Origin: a virus
Length of the DNA: 63,847 bases
Reading direction: 5' to 3' (one strand)
Virus record (IMG/VR): IMGVR_UViG_3300005832_000038
Location: 1-63,847 of that record
The translations under genes were made by a program, and so were the position numbers. The first letter of the stretch is position 1; each line of letters begins with the position of its first letter. Positions 1-7,199 of this stretch are shown piece after piece. A model generated the notes under the pieces. The model had not been told where the DNA came from. It made no database searches and saw nothing but the letters and a program-made list of their open reading frames with translations.

Positions 1-2
1 AT

Positions 3-335
3 AAGCTGGATACGGACACGATGTCCAGCGCAGTCAATGACTTGGTAAGGAACAATTTTTTACCCGAGAAAGTGGAACAAAACATGGAGGTTATCCGGGC
101 AGCGGCGACAGCCGAAACTGACATCGCAAAAGTCTTTGCTTCATTACGAAAGACTAATAAGATGACTAAAGCAGAAATCAAAGAAGTGACGGAACTCTAT
201 AACAGCCCGGAAGTCGAGTTATTGCCTCCAGGGAATAATTTGTGGCGGGCGAGCAATGCTATTAGCTTGTTTGCGCAGAAACAAGATGATAAGCGAGAAT
301 ACGAGCTACAAACAATAGCAGGGGATTTGCTCTAA
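3..335 (+). CDS. DUF932-like phage protein, C-terminal fragment (5' end outside window)
   Basis: The frame is open to the left edge with no stop, so the ATG at 21 is probably internal and the gene probably begins before the window. The visible C-terminus has a motif (NNLWRASNAISLFAQ) that resembles the end of DUF932 / phage-plasmid-like proteins, where a Trp-x-x-x-Asn-Ala stretch precedes the end. The family's role is unknown; members lie in phage and plasmid early or accessory regions. The assignment rests on one short motif. It is followed by a 75 nt gap holding a strong hairpin. Confidence 0.5.
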   Translation, partial: KLDTDTMSSAVNDLVRNNFLPEKVEQNMEVIRAAATAETDIAKVFASLRKTNKMTKAEIKEVTELYNSPEVELLPPGNNLWRASNAISLFAQKQDDKREYELQTIAGDLL

Positions 336-350
336 TTCGTAATTTCGTTT

Positions 351-381
351 CAACGTACGCTCGGGGAAAGGGCGTACGTTG
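351..381 (+). promoter_or_regulatory. Perfect 10-bp stem-loop between genes
   Basis: CAACGTACGC (351-360) and GCGTACGTTG (372-381) are perfect inverted repeats around an 11 nt loop. No T-run follows, so it is not a standard rho-independent terminator. It sits between the DUF932-like fragment and the small HTH gene, and could be an RNA-processing or stability hairpin or an operator for the adjacent HTH protein (inference). Confidence 0.45.
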
Positions 382-410
382 GCGCGAGAATATGAAAGAA
401 GGGAAAAACG

Positions 411-629
411 ATGGACAAAGAAGCTTTTAAACTACTACAACAACTAGCAGGCCTCACGAACGGGGAAACAGCCGATACGCTGGGCGTGTCGGAGGTAACT
501 ATTGAAAAATGGAGATCGGGGGAAAGAACCGTGTCGCCGATGACGGTTCAACAGTTCCTCGATGTTGTAAGGGAAGACATTACGGAGAAAGTGGGGCAAT
601 TTCATGCTATTAATCGAAAGTACAGATAG
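411..629 (+). CDS. Small helix-turn-helix (XRE/Cro-like) protein
   Basis: 72 residues. Residues about 17-45 read as a helix-turn-helix (NGETADTLGVSEVTIEKW), the pattern of Cro/XRE-type DNA-binding proteins, followed by a helical tail. GAAGGG lies just upstream of the ATG. It overlaps the next gene by 26 nt. It is probably a phage transcriptional regulator; its operator is unknown, though the palindromic hairpin 30 nt upstream is a candidate. Confidence 0.6.
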   Translation: MDKEAFKLLQQLAGLTNGETADTLGVSEVTIEKWRSGERTVSPMTVQQFLDVVREDITEKVGQFHAINRKYR

Positions 630-945
630 GCTGTACTGGGATGGCGAAAGTTTTGGCCCGGTACAGAAGGCCGTTTCATTTCGAACGGTCGAAGATTTGC
701 CGTTAATGATCAAAAACAATCACGACGCAGTGTTGTGCGTCCAGGTAATAAATGAATACCTACCAATCGTTTGCTATCACAATTTTGGGGATGGCATAGG
801 CGCGTTGGCTGTGCCGGACAATAATGTAACCCTGGTTACTGCTAGCGCGGTTATGTGTCCAAACTGCGACGGTGATATGTTGTTGTATCAAATCGGGGAT
901 AGGGCCATGCGGTTCTGTTTGTGCGAATACTGCGAGGAGGTTTAG
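604..945 (+). CDS. Small protein with C-terminal zinc-ribbon cysteines
   Basis: 113 residues, family not recognised. The C-terminal quarter has CPNC and, about 17 residues later, a Cys-Leu-Cys-x-x-Cys cluster, the spacing of a treble-clef or zinc ribbon. The N-terminal part looks beta-rich. It overlaps the HTH gene upstream and is followed two bases later by the GTG of the cysteine-cluster gene, so the three are probably co-translated. Confidence 0.6.
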   Translation: MLLIESTDRLYWDGESFGPVQKAVSFRTVEDLPLMIKNNHDAVLCVQVINEYLPIVCYHNFGDGIGALAVPDNNVTLVTASAVMCPNCDGDMLLYQIGDRAMRFCLCEYCEEV

Positions 946-946
946 T

Positions 947-1570
947 GTGCGAAAAAGAATAGTGAGTGGGATGCAAAGTTTATATGCTCATATGGACAGG
1001 ACATTAACGCTTATTAGATCGTTTATGAGTGCTCCATGTAAGGCCGGATGCGATCATTGTTGTTACCAATACGTCTCGGTTTCCGCCCTCGAGGTTTTTG
1101 GGCTCGTGGACGTTATCAGAAAAGACGCCGCGTTAAAAAGGTATTTTGAATCTAAAATTGTTGTGCTCCAAGAACAGGTAGAGATACTGCGAGAGCCTGA
1201 TATGACCAATTACAAGTGGTTCGATAGGCGGGTTCCATGTGTATTTTTGGAGGATCATAAATGCATGGTATATGCCGATAGGCCCTTGGTGTGTCGGACG
1301 CATTTGGTTATAGAAGATTCGGCCGATGGTTGTAGGCATCAAAAGGATTTACCGAAAATAAAGATATTGGATAAATCCCTTTTCGTAAAAGCTATGGTGG
1401 ACAAATCCATGCGGCTAGGGGAAGAAGCCGGTATATCGTGGGGTTGGCGTCCTTTGCAATTAGCGCTACTAGACGCATGGGATATTTTAGAAAATGGAAA
1501 AGAGCCTGTGAAGCTTTCTAGGGATGAAGAGATCAAGGCAATGCTGGTTTGGTCGCAAATAGAGCAATGA
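947..1570 (+). CDS. YkgJ-family cysteine-cluster protein
   Basis: A GTG start at 947 is chosen because GAGGAGG lies 6 nt before it; longer readings run into the preceding gene. 207 residues. The N-terminal Cys cluster (C31-x3-C35-x2-CC) and the later pattern of Pro-Cys, Phe-Leu, Cys-x-x-Tyr, Arg-Pro and Cys-Arg match the UPF0153/YkgJ family, thought to bind zinc or an Fe-S cluster. The biochemical role is unknown; phage copies occur among small accessory genes as here. Confidence 0.75.
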   Translation: MRKRIVSGMQSLYAHMDRTLTLIRSFMSAPCKAGCDHCCYQYVSVSALEVFGLVDVIRKDAALKRYFESKIVVLQEQVEILREPDMTNYKWFDRRVPCVFLEDHKCMVYADRPLVCRTHLVIEDSADGCRHQKDLPKIKILDKSLFVKAMVDKSMRLGEEAGISWGWRPLQLALLDAWDILENGKEPVKLSRDEEIKAMLVWSQIEQ

Positions 1571-1585
1571 AGAGAGGGAAACAAA

Positions 1586-1816
1586 ATGAAAAAGATCACG
1601 GTACAAAGTAACTTCCATAATACAGAGGCGACGTTTTACGTGCCGGAATCGATTACCTACACGGGTGATGCGTTTCACTGGTTGTGGGATGAGGGCGAGA
1701 AGGAGCGTGACAAGAGCGGTCGTTACGGGCCAGCCCGTAAACGCTACTTGGAAACGCGCCGCAAGCTGTGCACAGATAGCGCTTGTACTTGCGGCGTGAA
1801 ATCGGAAAAGTGTTGA
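1586..1816 (+). CDS. Hypothetical small protein
   Basis: 76 residues, unrecognised. GAGAGGG lies about 8 nt before the ATG. The C-terminal half is basic and ends in a Cys-rich tail (C-x5-C-x-C-x5-C), perhaps metal-binding. Residues 18-45 are rich in Trp, Asp and Glu. It is the first of a short run of tightly packed genes. Confidence 0.55.
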   Translation: MKKITVQSNFHNTEATFYVPESITYTGDAFHWLWDEGEKERDKSGRYGPARKRYLETRRKLCTDSACTCGVKSEKC

Positions 1817-1851
1817 ATAAGGGTAATGGGGGAGAAAGCGGCGGGAGTAAT

Positions 1852-2028
1852 ATGAAAGTAATTTTGATTTTTGCTTTGTTGGCCCTCGGTTGCGCGGGGA
1901 AAGCTCGGGAATGCACTACGGAGGCGGAAGAATTACAGGAAACTATTGACGCTCTAGTGGAATGCGAGGAAGAGTTAGATCGAATGACAGAAAATTGTTT
2001 TCAGGGGAAGGTGAAAGGTGGGCGATGA
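1852..2028 (+). CDS. Small lipoprotein
   Basis: The ATG at 1852 is preferred over the upstream in-frame start at 1783 because GGGAG precedes it and the product then begins directly with a signal sequence. 58 residues: MK, a hydrophobic stretch and LALGC, a plausible lipobox, followed by a charged helical segment. It is likely to be lipid-anchored in the cell envelope. Outer-membrane spanins look like this, but superinfection-exclusion lipoproteins do too and no partner is clear. Confidence 0.55.
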   Translation: MKVILIFALLALGCAGKARECTTEAEELQETIDALVECEEELDRMTENCFQGKVKGGR

Positions 2029-2288
2029 ATCCCGAAGCAAATAAGTTTGAGAAACTATTCGACAAAGATGACCTAGAGCAATTAAAAAGACACAACACAG
2101 AACTTGAACAAGCGATTTTACAGCGTACGCTTGTTCGCCCAAACGGCGAACCGGTGCCCAGACATTGGATGATATTGACTGAGGGGGAACACGTTGCTGT
2201 CAAAGATTACACATTTAAAGTGGTGCATATTGGCGAGAGCTATCTAGTGCTCGAGCCGGTTGGTTTGGTAGAGATAGGGAAGAAATGA
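2025..2288 (+). CDS. Hypothetical protein
   Basis: 87 residues when started at the ATG that overlaps the lipoprotein stop (ATGA), with AAGGTG just upstream. The N-terminal half is helical and charged; the C-terminal half is beta-like. No family recognised. Its own stop overlaps the next start, also as ATGA, so it sits in a translationally coupled series. Confidence 0.55.
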   Translation: MNPEANKFEKLFDKDDLEQLKRHNTELEQAILQRTLVRPNGEPVPRHWMILTEGEHVAVKDYTFKVVHIGESYLVLEPVGLVEIGKK

Positions 2289-2770
2289 TCAAATGCCCTA
2301 GATGCAAAGGACGTGGATTTTCCACGGCAAAGAATGTGTGCGGTGTTTTGTTGGATAAGAAAGACTGTCGGCATTGCGATGGTGCAGGAACAGTAGGATA
2401 TGGTCAAATTTGGCGGTGTTGGATTTGGGAATCGTGGGGAGGGCACCAAGCGGTGTTATCGAGAGGGCGTGGGTGTTGGGTAATGGTAACTCGTGGTTTG
2501 AACGGATCAGAAGAGATCGAAGACGCGGTAGTAGAACCTATGGCCCGCATGAAGGAGATGAAAATTGAAAAATTATCCAAAGTCAGGAGAACAGCCATGA
2601 AACGGGATGAAGTGATAGATCGTTGGGCGAAAATAATCTATGAGTGGGCGTATCAATGCGCGGTGGATTTGTTGCGAGCTAAGAAAGAGGACATGGTACC
2701 CTGGCGAGTTTTCCCAGCCAAAGACGCCTACTTAAAGGTAGCCGAGAAATTGTGGGAGGAAATCGGTTAA
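2285..2770 (+). CDS. CxxCxGxG zinc-finger protein, possibly composite
   Basis: 161 residues. The N-terminus carries CPRCKGRG and CRHCDGAG, the pattern of the DnaJ-type zinc finger used for protein binding. The middle (about 45-100) is low in recognisable structure. From the ATG at 2597, which has its own AGGAGA site, the tail (DRWAKIIYEWAYQCAVDLL) looks like a separate helical protein. The entry may therefore be two genes sharing a frame or one gene with an internal start; a rival short frame (2400-2483) covers the doubtful middle. Confidence 0.5.
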   Translation: MIKCPRCKGRGFSTAKNVCGVLLDKKDCRHCDGAGTVGYGQIWRCWIWESWGGHQAVLSRGRGCWVMVTRGLNGSEEIEDAVVEPMARMKEMKIEKLSKVRRTAMKRDEVIDRWAKIIYEWAYQCAVDLLRAKKEDMVPWRVFPAKDAYLKVAEKLWEEIG

Positions 2771-2777
2771 TTTTGGC

Positions 2778-2804
2778 TTGACGTTTCTCGAGGTGTCGTA
2801 TACG
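2778..2804 (+). promoter_or_regulatory. Possible weak sigma70-like promoter
   Basis: TTGACG (2778-2783) and TATACG (2799-2804) are separated by 15 nt, shorter than ideal. They lie in the 62 nt gap before the next gene and overlap a small hairpin (TACGCC/GGCGTA, 2801-2817). Low-confidence motif reading only. Confidence 0.2.
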
Positions 2805-2832
2805 CCCTAAAGGCGTACAGAAAGGGGAAATC

Positions 2833-3114
2833 GTGTACCGAGTAAATATTATTTTTGGCCCCGAAACAATTGAGGTGGACACCCACGGGGTGGGTAATTC
2901 CGAAGCATTCTTGGATTTTATTGCCCTGCTAGGACCGATGATCCCACGATATATCGTGGATTTTTTCGAGGAACACGTAAAAGAAGAGCACTTGGACAAG
3001 TTTTTAACGAATTTCCTAATGACGTTTATTCGGGAATATTTGGACGTGACGGGCTTAGAGCTAAAGGATTTAGCTAAATGGGTGACTGGATCCCCGGAAG
3101 GGACGGTCCACTAA
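2833..3114 (+). CDS. Hypothetical protein
   Basis: 93 residues with a GTG start preceded by AAAGGGGAAA. The sequence is acidic and helical with a hydrophobic central stretch (FLDFIALLGPMIPRYIVDFF). No family recognised. The stop overlaps the next ATG (TAATG). Confidence 0.5.
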   Translation: MYRVNIIFGPETIEVDTHGVGNSEAFLDFIALLGPMIPRYIVDFFEEHVKEEHLDKFLTNFLMTFIREYLDVTGLELKDLAKWVTGSPEGTVH

Positions 3115-3326
3115 TGGCTTTTAAAATTGAAAATTGCCGTATTCTGCTACGACGAAAAAAGGGGCAAACTATCACTGCTTTGCTAGTGTCTGCTCCATTT
3201 TTTGGTGGTGAGGACGAGTGGATACCGTGGGCCTGTGTTCATGATAATTCGGAAATATATCGAGAAGGCGAGGTGGGTACGTTGTTGGTAACGGATAGTT
3301 GGGCGGAGAAAAAAGGCTGGGAGTAA
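3114..3326 (+). CDS. Hypothetical protein
   Basis: 70 residues from the ATG in TAATG; GGAAGGGA lies upstream. Beta-rich sequence, unrecognised. The earlier in-frame ATG at 3078 lies deep inside the preceding gene and is less likely. Confidence 0.5.
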   Translation: MAFKIENCRILLRRKKGQTITALLVSAPFFGGEDEWIPWACVHDNSEIYREGEVGTLLVTDSWAEKKGWE

Positions 3327-3625
3327 TGGGGAAAACGGTTAATATGCTGCGCGAGGCCTTGGCAATGCGCGCAAACGCGGAGCAGTTGCCTATTTTGATT
3401 TGCGGTGCCAATTATCGGCATTGCAATATTTTGGCCCAAGAGTTTGTGCGGTTAGCCGGGGAAGTTGCGATAATCACTTTTCCCAGGCAATGCATGGTAT
3501 TGCTTGATGGTACGGATCAATATGAGTTTCGGAGTTTTTCAGCCAATGCTGAACTATTGCAGGGGAAAGAGTATTCCCATGTTTTTATTGATCACTACGC
3601 GTTAGAACAAACATATTCGAGGTAA
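3326..3625 (+). CDS. Hypothetical protein, possible degenerate NTPase-like fold
   Basis: 99 residues from the ATG overlapping the previous stop (TAATG). Two hydrophobic beta-strand-like stretches (LPILICGAN and YSHVFIDHY) resemble strands of an alpha/beta fold, and the second looks like a Walker-B strand (hhhhD), but no P-loop is present. No function can be given. Confidence 0.5.
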   Translation: MGKTVNMLREALAMRANAEQLPILICGANYRHCNILAQEFVRLAGEVAIITFPRQCMVLLDGTDQYEFRSFSANAELLQGKEYSHVFIDHYALEQTYSR

Positions 3626-3629
3626 CTCA

Positions 3630-3962
3630 ATGCCGAAAACGTTGTACAATATTAGTCTTTCGGAAGCCAAGGCCAACATACCCGATTTGGTGACGTTCGG
3701 GGACGGGAATATGTGGAAACTGTTGTGTAAGGTTTCCTCGAAAAAAGAGGGTTGGATGAAATCCACTAAGGCCCTCCAGATAGACGGTGTTGGGTGTTTG
3801 GTCCAGGTGACTACCCAGCAGGGGGACAACGTGGCGGAGGCTGTGACGTTCATCCCAGGCGTGCGCGTGGTAGGGAAAGGCCCTCATAGGATACTACAAG
3901 CTACGGGTTCTTACGGTACGCGTTCGACGAGGGGGATTCCCCCTATTTACGGTGACGATTGA
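3630..3962 (+). CDS. Hypothetical protein, probably conserved in phages
   Basis: 110 residues. The core (MWKLLCKVSSKKEGWMKSTK, then VQVTTQQ and AEAVTFIPGV) reads like a small conserved phage protein often seen near structural modules, but I cannot name a function. It starts 5 nt after the previous stop, and the tRNA-like element begins 8 nt after its own stop. Confidence 0.55.
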   Translation: MPKTLYNISLSEAKANIPDLVTFGDGNMWKLLCKVSSKKEGWMKSTKALQIDGVGCLVQVTTQQGDNVAEAVTFIPGVRVVGKGPHRILQATGSYGTRSTRGIPPIYGDD

Positions 3963-3969
3963 GGGTTTT

Positions 3970-4106
3970 CCTCGGATGGCGGAATGGTAGACGCGAGGAA
4001 CTATGTTCCTTTTGCCAGGAAACGGAGCGTTCAAGTTTGGGTTGACGGTTTCCCCTTCTCTAAACGAAAGACGCGGCAAGTGTTAGTTCGAATCTAACTC
4101 CGGGGA
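3970..4106 (+). tRNA. tRNA-like gene, Leu-type D arm, oversized variable region
   Basis: Acceptor CCTCGGA (3970-3976) pairs with TCCGGGG (4099-4105) over 7 bp. T8 G9 follow, then a D arm GCG/CGC with GG in its loop, very like bacterial tRNA-Leu, and a T arm GTTAG/CTAAC with loop TTCGAAT. The anticodon hairpin is GAGGA-ACTATGT-TCCTT, so base 33 is C rather than T and the anticodon is uncertain (UAU if read literally). Between it and the T arm are 70 nt, against 10-24 in type II tRNAs. These fold as TTGCC/GGCAA (4012-4016/4075-4079) enclosing a GGAAAC/GTTTCC hairpin. CCA is not encoded. Confidence 0.5.
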
Positions 4107-4132
4107 CACGAGAATGTAATGGAGGGGTATGA

Positions 4133-4357
4133 ATGAGGGTATTTGTCCACGAAACCAAGCAGACACTTCATCTCACTAAAAAAGAAGTCATCGAGTTATT
4201 GCGTCAATATTCGGAAAGACATATCAAATTTTTAAAGAAAATCGTGGGATATTCGAACCATTTTGTGGTGACGGATGACAACGGAAAAGAGATTAAAGCC
4301 AATCCTGAAATAACGATTGATTGGAAAATAGATGGCTATTCGAAAAAAGACGATTGA
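4133..4357 (+). CDS. Hypothetical protein
   Basis: 74 residues preceded by GGAGGGG. The sequence has a helical Lys/Glu-rich centre and a beta-like end. No family recognised. It overlaps the next gene by 26 nt. Confidence 0.55.
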   Translation: MRVFVHETKQTLHLTKKEVIELLRQYSERHIKFLKKIVGYSNHFVVTDDNGKEIKANPEITIDWKIDGYSKKDD

Positions 4358-4706
4358 AGAGATCAAGAAATTGGCGTTCGCAACGGCCAAGGGCGAAGTG
4401 TTCACAAGTGAGATGATTTCTAAGGATGAGGTTGTAACGGTTCTACAAAAAATATTTGTACCGTTGTGGGTGTTGAGCGCGGGGCAGATAGCCGAGATAA
4501 AAGAGTACCAGCCGGTAATGTTCTATGAGTATTTATCGGAAGCGGCCCCACAACAAAGTGTAAATGGTTATCCGATATTTTATTCGATGCGCATGTTGAA
4601 TGCTTCGGAGTTTACCCAGTTTCGACGTTGGGTCAAAGCGTATGAACGGGCAGTGAAAGTAATGCACCAAGTCCTAGATGGCTTGGAAATGGATGAAGGA
4701 GAATGA
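4332..4706 (+). CDS. Hypothetical protein
   Basis: 124 residues, mostly predicted helix, no recognised motif. It begins inside the end of the preceding gene and is followed 3 nt later by another start, consistent with one operon of small genes. Confidence 0.5.
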   Translation: MAIRKKTIEEIKKLAFATAKGEVFTSEMISKDEVVTVLQKIFVPLWVLSAGQIAEIKEYQPVMFYEYLSEAAPQQSVNGYPIFYSMRMLNASEFTQFRRWVKAYERAVKVMHQVLDGLEMDEGE

Positions 4707-4709
4707 ATA

Positions 4710-5024
4710 ATGGCTAACGGTATGAGAATTTCAGTGAAGCAAATCAAACAGAGTTTAGAAACACAGGTAGCCTTGGATAAGGTAAATCTCGAGCAATATC
4801 AGCACGCATCGCCTAGTTTGGATAGTATGCGAGAGATGGAGCATTCCCGTGCTCGCTTGAAGTTATGCCGGGAATACTTGATGCATTTTTGGGGGGATGA
4901 GCCCGAAGTGGCACAGGCTACCGGTGAGGATGTGGGGGCGAAGAAAAAATATGAGGTAACGAGGTGCAAATCGAAAAAAGGGAAGTTGCTTTCAAAAACA
5001 AAGAGGGCGAATACATCACGATAA
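4710..5024 (+). CDS. Hypothetical coiled-coil-like protein
   Basis: 104 residues. The first 65 read as long charged helices. The last 25 are Lys/Arg-rich and coincide with the start of the next gene in another frame, so the tail may be poorly constrained. GAAGGAGAA precedes the ATG. Confidence 0.45.
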   Translation: MANGMRISVKQIKQSLETQVALDKVNLEQYQHASPSLDSMREMEHSRARLKLCREYLMHFWGDEPEVAQATGEDVGAKKKYEVTRCKSKKGKLLSKTKRANTSR

Positions 5025-5197
5025 ATAAAGAATCTTTACAAGTTGCTGTAAAATACTTTGCAAAGGATTTGGAAACGGGCGAAGTAGTGGAAGTTGACGA
5101 AACAACGTGGATACGTGGCAAGAATACGAGGTGGTGCCCAAGGGGGCACCTACCAAAGGATAAACGTTACGAATCATTCGGTTCCAGGGTGCAGTAA
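4964..5197 (+). CDS. Hypothetical protein
   Basis: 77 residues from a GTG start with a GAGG-type site. It overlaps the previous gene by 61 nt in another frame. The central part (YITINKESLQVAVKYFAKDL) looks like a real mixed alpha/beta protein. Function unknown. Confidence 0.45.
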   Translation: MQIEKREVAFKNKEGEYITINKESLQVAVKYFAKDLETGEVVEVDETTWIRGKNTRWCPRGHLPKDKRYESFGSRVQ

Positions 5198-5266
5198 GGG
5201 TTAATGTTGGTTTTAGCGTTTAAGTATTTCCCGAGCGATTGGTAGCTGGGCATGGAGGATAGGAAA

Positions 5267-5536
5267 ATGTACTGCGAGATTTGCGGCCAAAGGATAGAAA
5301 AGGGAGAAGCCTTTTCTATTTTATGCTCGGAATGCGAGAGCAAGTTAGAATTGTTTAAGGCGTATGAATTAGAAATCACGTTTTGTCGATATTGCATTTA
5401 CGGAACACTTTCGGATTATTCAGAAAAAGTAGAATGCCATCGGCACGCGCCGAGTGTAAATTCAAACATATTAAAAGGGAATAAATGGCCTGTGCTCGAA
5501 AAATCGGATTGGTGCGGGGAGGGCAAAAAGCGATGA
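5267..5536 (+). CDS. Small zinc-binding protein
   Basis: The ATG at 5267 is preferred to that at 5252 because GGAGG lies between them at correct spacing for the later start. 89 residues. CEICG with CSEC about 19 residues on forms a zinc ribbon, and a second set (CRYC, later Cys and His) may bind another metal. Function unknown; it is one of several zinc-ribbon microproteins in this block. Confidence 0.6.
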   Translation: MYCEICGQRIEKGEAFSILCSECESKLELFKAYELEITFCRYCIYGTLSDYSEKVECHRHAPSVNSNILKGNKWPVLEKSDWCGEGKKR

Positions 5537-5564
5537 TAAAACTGATTAAGGAGAAGAACTAAAA

Positions 5565-5807
5565 ATGCAATACTATTTCAGAAGTGATCAAACCGGGCCA
5601 GGATTATTCGAATTCGAATCGGGTGAAACAGATCATCATGCCCTCGCAGAAGAGATCGGTTTAGTAATTCATTCCGATTATACCGGTTTAGACGATGGGA
5701 TGACTTTTGAATTGGAGGTAGAAGATCAAGATCATAAACCTCTTTTCAAGGCCGAAGTTTATGTCGAATTTTCTGAACCTAATTTTTCCGCCGTAATCAA
5801 AGAATAA
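5565..5807 (+). CDS. Hypothetical acidic protein
   Basis: 80 residues, strongly acidic (Asp/Glu-rich), beta-like in its second half (MTFELEVEDQ, AEVYVEFSE). AAGGAGAAG precedes the ATG. No family recognised. Confidence 0.5.
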   Translation: MQYYFRSDQTGPGLFEFESGETDHHALAEEIGLVIHSDYTGLDDGMTFELEVEDQDHKPLFKAEVYVEFSEPNFSAVIKE

Positions 5808-5815
5808 GGTGGGCC

Positions 5816-6028
5816 ATGGGCCAATTAACGGAAGATTTGAGCAAAATTATTGAGTTATTCGTTGATCCTCACGTATACGCTACCGCGTTCGTGGAAATGG
5901 TTATGGAATTAGAGCAGTTGCGGGAACGGCGCAAAGCTGGTTTACTTTTGATTGAGCAGTATCGAGCGGAAAATGCAGCGTTGAGGAAAGAGTTAGACGA
6001 GGCAAGAAATGGTCAAGGAAAGTCATAG
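5816..6028 (+). CDS. Small coiled-coil protein
   Basis: 70 residues. Residues about 28-65 are a heptad-like charged helix (ELEQLRERRKAGLLLIEQYR), a coiled coil. AAGGTGG lies just before the ATG. It overlaps the following zinc-ribbon gene by 20 nt. Role unknown. Confidence 0.5.
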   Translation: MGQLTEDLSKIIELFVDPHVYATAFVEMVMELEQLRERRKAGLLLIEQYRAENAALRKELDEARNGQGKS

Positions 6029-6221
6029 GGCGACGTGGGCAATCCATTTGTTCACCCAGTGCCCGAATTGTGATGAGGACGTGGATTTACTGGATTTCGC
6101 GGATTTTTGGACGGATAATCCCAATTTAGGTATGGGGGAGCATGGCACGCCTACGTCTACCGACATAACGGCCGTGTGCCCGGAGTGTGAGGTGGAGTTT
6201 CTAGTCACCTTGGAGTATTGA
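6009..6221 (+). CDS. Zinc-ribbon microprotein
   Basis: 70 residues with CPNC near residue 18 and CPEC near residue 58, a classic two-knuckle zinc ribbon. AAGAAATGG surrounds the start, which overlaps the preceding coiled-coil gene. Function unknown. Confidence 0.6.
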   Translation: MVKESHRATWAIHLFTQCPNCDEDVDLLDFADFWTDNPNLGMGEHGTPTSTDITAVCPECEVEFLVTLEY

Positions 6222-6233
6222 CGGCGAGGAAGG

Positions 6234-6434
6234 ATGCGTATTCTAGGCATATTGATCCTGTTCATTTTGGTAGTACTGGCCTGCGTTTATTTGTCGGAAG
6301 TAAGTAAGCCTAAGCCCGTGAAGTGCTCGCCTTGCGCGGAATGTCGCTGCAAAGATTGCTCTAAAGAAGTCGAAGCTTACAAGGAATTAGCCGAGAGTTG
6401 TATTAACGATAAGCAGAAAGTGAAAAGCCGATGA
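6234..6434 (+). CDS. Small membrane-anchored cysteine-rich protein
   Basis: 66 residues. An N-terminal hydrophobic segment (ILGILILFILVVLACVYL) is a membrane anchor or uncleaved signal. It is followed by a Cys-rich linker (C-x2-C-x2-C-x-C-x2-C) and a charged helix. Alternatively the Cys in LVVLAC could be a weak lipobox. The stop overlaps the next start (ATGA). Possibly envelope-acting; no function assigned. Confidence 0.5.
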   Translation: MRILGILILFILVVLACVYLSEVSKPKPVKCSPCAECRCKDCSKEVEAYKELAESCINDKQKVKSR

Positions 6435-6628
6435 TAGAGATGATTCAGATGGACGAGGAGGATTTCCGGGAGGCGGCGGAAGATTTTATGGGGTGGTGCA
6501 CGTTGTGTAACGCGTTTACGCGGCCGCATACCGAACCCGACGCAGAGGATTACGATTGCCCCTGTTGCGGGCATGATACCGTAATGGGCGCTGAAAACGC
6601 TTTATTCGAGGGGTTGATTTGCTTTTAA
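6431..6628 (+). CDS. Zinc-ribbon microprotein
   Basis: 65 residues, very acidic, with CTLC near residue 23 and CPCC near residue 43, a zinc ribbon. It is translationally coupled to the membrane protein upstream. Function unknown. Confidence 0.55.
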   Translation: MIEMIQMDEEDFREAAEDFMGWCTLCNAFTRPHTEPDAEDYDCPCCGHDTVMGAENALFEGLICF

Positions 6629-6638
6629 GGTGAACGCG

Positions 6639-6944
6639 ATGGGCATGTATAGAAAAAAACCAGTCGTAATCGAGGCGGAGCTATGGTTAACTTTTGACGA
6701 TTCCAATAGTATTCTGAAAGAGGTGAAGCAAGTTAGAGATAGGGCAGCACATGAGGGAAGGTGTAACCAGTGCGGGAAACGTCATTCCGAGCACGGTTGG
6801 CTAGACATGACGGGTGAAAGAAGCAAGATAGCGGGGTACATCATTTGCCCAGGCGATTGGATAGTGCGCGGCGAAAAAGGGAATCTTTATCCAGTCAAGG
6901 CGACCGTGTTTGATGTTTTGTATGAAGAGGTTGGGTATGAGTAA
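6639..6944 (+). CDS. Conserved phage protein of the YRKKPVVIEA / PGDWIVRG type
   Basis: The ATG at 6639 has AAGGTG at good spacing; a GTG at 6630 is also possible. About 101 residues. The N-terminus (MYRKKPVVIEAELW) and C-terminus (PGDWIVRGEKGNLYPVKATVFDVLYE) match a widespread small phage protein family of unknown function whose members keep both ends and vary in the middle. Here the middle carries a CNQC and a His pair that may bind zinc. Confidence 0.7.
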   Translation: MGMYRKKPVVIEAELWLTFDDSNSILKEVKQVRDRAAHEGRCNQCGKRHSEHGWLDMTGERSKIAGYIICPGDWIVRGEKGNLYPVKATVFDVLYEEVGYE

Positions 6945-7173
6945 CGAACCCGCGTTCAGACATAAGTGCGTGTCTGACAGAATTGAAATTGAATTTAGAT
7001 GGGATATTGCGGACGAAAAAGTTACTAAAACTTTTATGCTGAAAGACGACGTTGTGTTGTACGGGGGAGGCCCCGAAGAGGTTTGCGCTATAGCGACCCG
7101 GTATGATTTGTCGTTTGTGGTTTATCCAGTCGAAGATTATGAGACATTAAAAGCGCGTTTAATGAATGAGTAG
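6937..7173 (+). CDS. Hypothetical protein
   Basis: 78 residues from the ATG overlapping the previous gene's end, with GAAGAGG upstream. The sequence is an alternating beta pattern (IEIEFRWDI, KTFMLKDDVVLY). No family recognised. Confidence 0.5.
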   Translation: MSNEPAFRHKCVSDRIEIEFRWDIADEKVTKTFMLKDDVVLYGGGPEEVCAIATRYDLSFVVYPVEDYETLKARLMNE

Positions 7174-7199
7174 GGTATAGCAATACGCAAAGGCAATTC

